64,000 bases of DNA from Sternotherus odoratus (Eukaryota; Chordata; Testudines; Kinosternidae): positions 176,582,920 through 176,646,919 of the forward strand of contig JAVMKO010000002.1 of the NCBI GenBank assembly GCA_032164245.1, in the 5' to 3' direction. The notes beneath the pieces were generated by a model, which did not search any database, had not been told where the DNA came from, and saw only the letters and a program-made list of their open reading frames with translations. Below, in pieces: positions 58,317 through 64,000 of this stretch (its first letter is position 1; each line of letters starts with the position of its first letter). The translations under genes and the position numbers were made by a program.

Positions 58317-58695
58317 AACAACAAAGACTCCAGTGGCACCTTAAAGACTAACAGATTTATTTGGGCATAAGATTTTGTGGGTTAAAAACCCACTTCTTCA
58401 GATGCATGGAGTGAAAAATTACACCTCATCATCAATTATTGGGAGTGGACTACATCCACCCTACTGAATTGGCCCTGTCAACACCAGTTTTCCACTTGTG
58501 AGGTAACTCCCTTCTCTTCATGAGTCAGTATAATAATACCTACACCTGTAATTTTCACTCCATGCATCTGAAGAAGTGGGTTTTTTACCCAACAAAGTTT
58601 ATGCCCAAATAAATCAGTTAGTTTTTAAGGTGCTACCAAACTCCGTGTTGCTTTTGTGGATACAGACTAACATGGCTACCCCCTGATACTTGAGG
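58317..58695. mobile_element. Compact Penelope-like element with inverted termini and target duplication
   Basis: Flanked by CCTTTTAAA at 58308-58316 and 58696-58704. The left arm (58317-58410) is a terminal repeat on the minus strand. The middle (to about 58555) is untranslated sequence including TTTTCACTCCATGCATCTGA. The right arm (58556-58690) is the terminal repeat in plus orientation: ATCTGAAGAAGTGGG, TTATGCCCAAATAAATCAG, TTTTTAAGGTGCTACC, GGATACAGACTAACATGGCT. Both arms contain the hammerhead-like CTGAAGAAGTGGG...CCCA stem, with AACAAAG or CACAAAAT where the GAAA box is expected. No RT or GIY-YIG coding remains. Confidence 0.85.
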
Positions 58696-58704
58696 CCTTT
58701 TAAA

Positions 58705-59357
58705 GAATTCCTAAGCATTTGCCATTACTAGTTCATCTAGTTTCTAGATTTGGGTGCATTGGAAAGAGGCACAGATGAGGAGTACTTAGCACCTCTTCAG
58801 TTATAATCAGACAGCTGACATTTATAAGAATATTGAGTACGGTAATTTGAATTGTCCTGGTAATAACAGAGTGCTGTCATGGCAGTGACTTGTAGCATAT
58901 AGCTACTTGTGTTAGGACATAACCCTTGGAATCTAACACTGAAAGTCAACTTTTCAATCTATTTAACAAAAGTACTTTTAGCTTTGACTGTGTGTGCACG
59001 CTTGTGTGAGTGGGGGAATCCGTGCACATACGTGTGCACAGTATCTAGAGATTAGCATCCTGTTCCCTTTTTTGGGGGGGAGTGGGGAGGGAAGAAGGAG
59101 GGAAACTACTACTTTCACCTGCCTCTACACCACCTGCAGGCTTCAGGAACTGTTCGGAATCTCTACTGGGGTCTGGGTGGATAGCATTTCAATCTATTAC
59201 CATAAAAACAACAGAAACCTGACACTGAATTTATGCCCAATGTTAAGAAAGCACCTATTTTACTATAGTTTGGTTATTTGCAAGTGACTTCCTCAGAAAT
59301 AGTCTATCAGTGATCATTTTATAACACAGGCACACATTCTACCTTCCTTTCCATGCA
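58705..59357. other. Non-coding stretch, no gene seen
   Basis: Unrecognised; a short GTGTGTGCACG word cluster at 58990-59035 and a G8 run near 59075. Confidence 0.5.
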
Positions 59358-59435
59358 GGGTCCGATCCAAAGCCCACTGAAATAAACAGAAAAAAACCCA
59401 TTGACATCAATGGCTTTTGTTGTATTAGGGCCAGC
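59358..59435. repeat. Short palindromic element, GTCAATG-core family
   Basis: Left arm GGGTCCGATCCAAAGCCCAC; right arm CCCATTGACATCAATGGCTT then TTGTTGTATTAGGGCC. It is the most decayed of the three clear copies. Confidence 0.5.
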
Positions 59436-59553
59436 CCTTAATCCTCACTGATTTTAAATCTGAGAGCAAAATTTTCTGTTTTACAGTGTATAACTATAGT
59501 GTGTGAGCACTGATCAAAAATCGACAAAGGTAGCATCACAACACATCTATGAT

Positions 59554-59571
59554 ACACACACACACACACAC
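59554..59571 (+). repeat. (AC)9 microsatellite
   Basis: Nine AC units directly upstream of a MIR fragment. Confidence 0.9.
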
Positions 59572-59579
59572 GCACCCTA

Positions 59580-59725
59580 GAGTGTGTATAATTAATCCCA
59601 TTATACTAATAGGGAAACTGAGGTTAAATTAGTTGCCCAAGGTCACACAGGACATCTGTGGCAGACATAGGAACATAATTTTGACTCCTAGTCACATGTC
59701 TTAACCACAAGATAATTGATCAGTT
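59580..59725 (+). repeat. MIR/CORE-SINE fragment
   Basis: Contains TTAATCCCATTATACTAATA, GGGAAACTGAGGTTAAATTA, GTTGCCCAAGGTCACACAGG and GTGGCAGACATAGGAAC ... CTTAACCACAAGA, the best-kept MIR core in the window. Confidence 0.85.
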
Positions 59726-60383
59726 ATAGCTACAAGAGAAAAGAACATTTGTTAAAATTCATTCAACATTGGGTTCTTCATAGTTCCCCATGCAACTTCA
59801 CAAATGCCAGTGATGTTGTATGAATAGGCAAAATTTGGCCCAGTGTTTTGAACTAGTTACTGTAAACTCTCTTGGTTAAATCAAAATAGCACTAATTGGG
59901 TAGGATTGGCTGGAAAACAAGAACTCTGTTTCACGAAAAAGTGTTGAAGTTTCTAAATGTTTCTGAACCTCACTGGAAAAAAAAAACACCAAGCCTTTCT
60001 TGAAATTTTGGGACAAAACAGCAACACACACACAGGGGGTTACTTTATTCACCTGGGATGGGGTTGACACAAGTTCAAGTCACTGCTTTGCCTGATTGGC
60101 AAATGCCCAAACCAGTGGGCTAAAGAGCAGTTCTACTTTGTATGAGTAGTTAAATATTTACTGGGACAACAAGATACTGACTCTATAACCCAGTAGTTAG
60201 GGCTCTCACAAATTCAAGTTCACATTCCATATATCTCCCAAATTGTTCATGGGGATGTCTGAGTGCTCTAGCCCCAGGGCTACTGACTATATGGGGGATC
60301 TCTGTCTCTCACTTTGACCAGAAATTAGATCATGGACCTTAGAACCCATCTCAATAAATCACATTTTCTGATGAAAAACACTT
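59726..60383. other. Non-coding stretch, no gene seen
   Basis: No recognised element; short frames have no domain. Confidence 0.5.
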
Positions 60384-60466
60384 AGAATCATAGAATATCA
60401 GGGTTGGAAGGGTCCTCAGGAGGTCATCTAGTCCAAGCCCCTGCTCAAAGCAGGACCAATCCCCAA

Positions 60467-60793
60467 CTAAATCATCCCAGCCAGGGCTTTGTCAAGCCTG
60501 ACCTTAAAAACTTCTTTAGAAGGAGATTCCACCACCTCCCTAGGTAACCCATTCCAGTGTTTCACCACCCTCCTAGAGAAAAAGTTTTTCCTAATATCCA
60601 ACATAAACCTTCCCCACTGCAACTTGAAACCATTACTTCTTGTTCTGTCATCTGGTATCACTGAGAACAGTCTAGATCCATCCTCTCCAGAACCCCCTTT
60701 CAGGTAGTTGAAAGCAGCTATCAAATCTCCCCTCAGTCTTCTCTTCTGTAGACTAAACAATGCCAGTTCTCTCAGCCTCTCCTCATAAGTCAT
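60467..60793 (-). pseudogene. CR1 ORF2 C-terminal region
   Basis: A 108-codon frame with [53 protein letters not shown] and [17 protein letters not shown], ending LDKALAGMI at a stop. These are the usual last blocks of CR1 ORF2. The link to the RT frame passes through a shifted segment (about 60793-60840) encoding [16 protein letters not shown]. Confidence 0.9.
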
Positions 60794-60832
60794 GTGCCCC
60801 TAATCATTTTCGTTGCCCTCCCCTGGACTCTT

Positions 60833-61729
60833 TCAAATTTTTCCACATCCTTCTTGTAGTGTGGGCCCCACCAATGTCGAATAGAGGGGAACGATCACGT
60901 CCCTTGATCTGCGGGCAATGCCCCTACTTATACAGACCAAAATGCCATTAGCCTTCTTAGCAACAAGGGCACACTGTTGACTCATATCCAGCTTCTCATC
61001 CACTGTAACTCTTATGTCCTTTTCTGAAGAACTGATGCCTACCCATTCAGTCCCTAGACTATAGCAGTGCATGGGATTCTTCTGTCCTAAGTGCAGTACT
61101 GTGCACTTGTCCTTTTTGAACCTCATCACATTTCTTTTGGCCCAATCCTCTAATTTGTCTTGGTCCCTCTGTATCCTATCCCTACCCTCCAGTGTATCTA
61201 CCACTCCTCCCAGTTTAGTGTCATCTGCAAACTTGCTGAGGGTGCAGTCCATGTCATCCTCCAGATCATTGATAAAGATATTGAATAAAACCGGCCCCAG
61301 GACCGACCCTTGGGGCACACCGCTTGATACCGGCTGCCAACTAGACATGGAACCATTGATCACTACCCATTGAGCCCGACGATCCAGCCAGCTTTCTATC
61401 CACCTTATGGTCCATTCATCCAGCCCATACTTCTTTAACTTGCTGGCAAGAGTACTGTGGGAGACCGTACCAAAAGCTTTGCTAAAGTCAAGGAATAGTA
61501 CATCCACTTCTTTCTCCTCATCCACAGAGCCAGTTTTCTCATCGTAGAAGAAAATTAAGTTAGTCAGGCATGACTTGCCCTTGGTGAATCCACGTTGACT
61601 GTTCCTGATCACTTTCTTCTCCTCTAGGTGCTTCAGAATTGATTCCTTGAGGACCTGCTCAATGATTTTTCCAGAGACTGAGGTGAGGCTGAACAAATTA
61701 TCAGAAAATTCCCTACCAGCTCTACCCAT
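60833..61729 (-). pseudogene. CR1 ORF2 reverse transcriptase, uninterrupted palm region
   Basis: An open frame of 298 codons. In order: SLTSVSGKIIEQVLKESI, SQRGFTKGKSCLTNLIFFYD, DVLFLDFSKAFGTVSHSTL (motif A; the catalytic Asp of LDF is kept, the later Asp of AFDTV is Gly), SSGVPQGSVLGPVLFNIFIN (motif B), LSKFADDTKLGGVV (motif C with both Asp), and DKCTVLHLGQKN. In life the protein copies CR1 RNA by target-primed reverse transcription. The frame starts inside the protein and ends at a frameshift near 60840, where several residues (EYCVQ-type) are also lost, so the copy is 5' truncated and dead. It is the longest recognisable coding remnant in the window. Confidence 0.92.
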
Positions 61730-61735
61730 TGGGAC

Positions 61736-61810
61736 AAATTCAGCCTGGACTTAACTTTACTCCCATATGGAAGTCAATGGACTTGGGCAGAGAATCTGAC
61801 TTTGCAGTGC
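61736..61810. repeat. Micro-repeat fragment next to the CR1 5' junction
   Basis: GACAAATTCAGCCTGGACTT then ACTCCCATATGGAAGTCAAT and GGGCAGAGAATCTGACTT resemble the GTCAAT-core micro-elements. It lies at the CR1 truncation point, so it may mark the target site. Confidence 0.35.
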
Positions 61811-62841
61811 TTATTGGAGTATGGAAAAACACATCCACTATTATGCTTCCAGAACAAGTAACAAAATCAAAAATATTTTAAAAGTCACAAAGGGGGGATA
61901 ATTTTTTTCCTGCTTATGGATCCTTTGCATATATAGCAATAACCCTCAAGATAATCTTCTCTTGCCAAAATATTGTGACTATAAAAGATATGCAGCACAC
62001 ACAGCAACCAATGACCAAAACAAGTCCTCAGTCCCGTGCATTCCACTGTGTTAGAGAGCATCTGAATGTGACATTTTCAAAGATAAGATTAAATCTACCT
62101 CTTTCCAATTTTTTTCTACCTCAAAATCATTTTGAACTGAGATTGAAACATTTCCCCATCTGTCAAAATATTTTAAGTAGAATAAAGCTGGTGGTAATTT
62201 GTCAAAATATTTAACTGCTGATAGCATCTAAAATTAAGCAAGCAGCTCCCTGAACTATTTAAAATGAACAAGCTGTCAAAGAAACAAAGCATTTTTAGAA
62301 AAGTTAGCAGGATTTTGCTGCATACCTAATGAGGTTACTGACTGGAAGACTGATGAGAGTAGTAAAATGTATATGGAGTGAATGCTGTGCTTCATTTTCT
62401 GCCTGGAGGGTCCAGGCTCTAGATCACCATATATACATTAGATAATGAACCTTACTGGAGAAATGCTTAGGGGAATGGATTATGTATCACTAGGTGAGCA
62501 TCCTTTCCGCTTTTAAATCCTTCATTTAAAAATAAAATCCTAATCTTCCATGAAGACTTTCAAAAACACCCACCAGAAATAAAATAAAGCAAAACCATCA
62601 AAAATGCACGGTTTCATGGCTCTTCTTTCAACCTACTGATTTTATAAATACACAAAAATGTGTTAAAAGTCAGGCACTCAAAAGTTAAGAAAATGCCAGA
62701 ATTCAAGATGCCTGGACAACCTTAGTATATAGACAGAAGGGAGGAAAATTATGATACAATCTTTAATTACATGATCAAATATTACTTTTTCACCAGGGCC
62801 CTGGCCTCATTCAGTGCACAGAATGGACAGTGCTCAGTTAT
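61811..62841. other. Non-coding stretch, no gene seen
   Basis: A+T-rich, unrecognised. Contains a repeated TTTGTCAAAATATTTAA-like word (about 62163-62180 and 62198-62214). Confidence 0.5.
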
Positions 62842-63189
62842 TAGGACAGTCAAGTGATAAAATATTAATCGTGAATAATCATGCTGTTAAACAACAATAG
62901 AATACCATTTATTTTAAAATATTTTTGGATGTTTCATACATTTTAAAATATATTCATTTCAATTACAAAGTGTTCAGTGCTCACTATTTTTTTTTAACAG
63001 TGGAAATATTTGTAATAGAAACAAAAAATATATTTTTCTATTCACCTCATACAAGTTCTGTAATGCTCTCTCTTTATCATGAAAGTTGAACTTACAACTG
63101 TAGAATTATCTATAAAAACATTGCCATCAAAAATAAAACAATGTAAAACTTTAGAGCCTACAAGTCCACTCAGTCCTACATCTTGGTCA

Positions 63190-63798
63190 GCCAATCACTC
63201 AGACAAACAAGATGGGTTACAATTTGCAGGAGATAATGCTACTTGCTTCTTGTTTACAATGTCACCTGAAAGTGAGAACAGGCATTTGCATGGCACTCTT
63301 TTAGCTGGTGTTGTAAAATATTTACATGCCAGATGTGCTAAAGATTCATATGCCCCTTCATGTTTCAACCACCATTACAGAACATATGCATCCATGGGTT
63401 CTGCTTGATAATGATCCAAAGCTGTGTGGACTGATGCATGTTCATTTTCTTCATTTGAGTCAGATGTCACTAACAGAAGATTGATTTTCTTTTTTGGTGG
63501 TTTGGGTTCTACAGTTTCTGCATCAGTGTGTTTTTCTTTTAAGACTTCTAAAAGCATGCTCCACACCTCGTCCCTCTCAGATTTTTGATGGCACTTCAGA
63601 TTATTAACCCAGTATTGGGTTAAGTACTGTAGTTATTTTTAGAAATCTCACACCGGTACTTTCTTTGTGTTTTGTCACACCTGCTGTGAACGTGTTCTTA
63701 AAATGAACGTGTGCTGGGTCATCATCCAAGACTGATATAACAAAATACATGCAGAATGTGGGTAAAACAGAACAGGAGACATACAATTCTCCCTCCAA
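63190..63798 (-). pseudogene. hAT transposase C-terminal region (minus copy)
   Basis: On the minus strand: DDDPAHVHFKNTF and KHKESTGVRFLKITTVLNP (63720-63604), then DEVWSMLLEVLKEKHTDAE, EPKPPKKKINLLLVTSDSN and EENEHASVHTALDHYQAEP (63590-63400). Past a stop come KHEG, ESLAHLACKYFTTPAKRVP and LFSLSGDIVNKKQVALSPA (about 63360-63215). The last part is the hATC dimerisation domain with its VPxxxxFSxSG...L signature, as in Ac/ZBED-type transposases. Stops and frameshifts break it. Confidence 0.75.
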
Positions 63799-63839
63799 GG
63801 CGTACAGTCACAAATTTAATTGACACTTTTTTTTTTAAA

Positions 63840-64000
63840 TGAGCATCATCAGCATGGAAGCATGTCCTCTGGAATGATGGCCAGTGCATGAAGGGGAATA
63901 CAAATGTTTAGCATATCTGGTAGGTAAATACCTTGGAACACTGGCTACAAAAAAGTGCCATACAAATGCCTGTCCTCACTTTCAGATGACATTGTAAATA
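63840..64000 (+). pseudogene. hATC domain fragment, plus copy at the window edge
   Basis: Plus-strand ATCAGCATGGAAGCATGTCC then GAAGCATGTCCTCTGGAATG encodes ISMEACPLE; with frameshifts it continues to HEGEYKCLAYLVGKYLGTLA and CLSSLSDDIVN. This is the same hATC segment as the minus copy at 63215-63410 but in opposite orientation, and it runs off the window. Confidence 0.7.

Larger units (their letters stand above)
60384..61735 (-). mobile_element. CR1 LINE, 5'-truncated, with RT palm and 3' end
   Basis: On the minus strand the element holds the RT palm and thumb of ORF2 (61729-60833), a frameshifted C-terminal region (60793-60467) and a short 3' UTR ending ...CTATGATTCT at 60384, the CR1 terminal repeat. 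On the plus strand this end reads AGAATCATAGAATATCAGGG then TTGGAAGGGTCCTCAGG, the standard sauropsid CR1 tail. The 5' end stops abruptly near 61735. Confidence 0.92.
62842..64000 (-). mobile_element. hAT transposon remnant, continues past the window edge
   Basis: The left end TAGGACAGTCAAGTGAT and following AATATTAATCGTGAATAATC, CTGTTAAACAACAATAGAAT and ACCATTTATTTTAAAATATT match the 3' terminal region of a turtle hAT family whose ends read TAGGGCTGTCAAGCGAT. Minus-strand 3' UTR and transposase C-terminal coding sequence fill 63060-63800. From about 63840 the same C-terminal segment reappears in plus orientation. The right end is outside the window. Confidence 0.75.

Noticed and set aside
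60489..61373. Plus-strand frames of 72 and 100 codons
   Set aside because: They are antisense shadows of the minus-strand CR1 reverse transcriptase.
1..64000. CRISPR arrays, operons, tRNA or rRNA genes
   Set aside because: No regularly spaced direct repeats, no bacterial gene organisation and no tRNA or rRNA-like folds were seen; the repeat content is that of a vertebrate nuclear genome.

Overview
The window looks like nuclear DNA of a turtle (Testudines, probably a cryptodire). I recognise no host protein-coding exon, rRNA, tRNA or other RNA gene. The assignment rests on the repeat content: CR1 LINE fragments with the 3' ends typical of sauropsids, the ancient MIR/CORE-SINE layer, Penelope-like elements whose termini carry hammerhead-like cores, DIRS-type tyrosine-recombinase retroelements, several solo LTRs, and many short palindromic or hAT-like DNA elements of kinds I know to be abundant in turtle genomes. 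Base composition is A+T-rich outside the LTRs and hAT elements. The short open reading frames scattered through the window are almost all chance or transposon-derived.

Layout. 1-9 kb: A+T-rich sequence with a clean solo LTR (2454-2880) and a second LTR-like repeat (about 5121-6240) interrupted by a CR1 tail. 8.7-11.2 kb: an hAT-like element and two CR1 3' regions. 11.2-19.4 kb: mostly unique-looking sequence with one MIR, homopolymeric G tracts and a tandem nuclear-receptor-like half-site. 19.5-23.1 kb: the densest part, an old MIR split by a solo LTR with a 5-bp target duplication and by an hAT-like element, followed by a 2.2-kb internally deleted CR1. 23.1-26.1 kb: a 96-bp near-identical duplication. 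26.1-28.6 kb: a minus-strand DIRS-like element with RT, RNase H and tyrosine-recombinase remains. 32.2-37.9 kb: an LTR, MITE-like palindromes, two Penelope-like elements and a MIR. 39-47.2 kb: more CR1, Penelope, hAT and a second DIRS-like remnant. 50-55.3 kb: palindromic elements, an LTR/ERV-like repeat and two small hAT-like elements, one with a perfect 8-bp target duplication. 58-64 kb: a compact Penelope-like element, a MIR, a minus-strand CR1 with an uninterrupted reverse-transcriptase palm, and an hAT transposase remnant in inverted arrangement at the right edge.

Nothing forms an operon or pathway. The interest is in retroelement biology (hammerhead-bearing Penelope termini, DIRS recombinase remains, nested insertions giving a relative chronology) and in a few short regulatory-looking clusters in the unique sequence. 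Family names rest on recognising consensus-like words and translated motifs by eye; no database comparison was possible.
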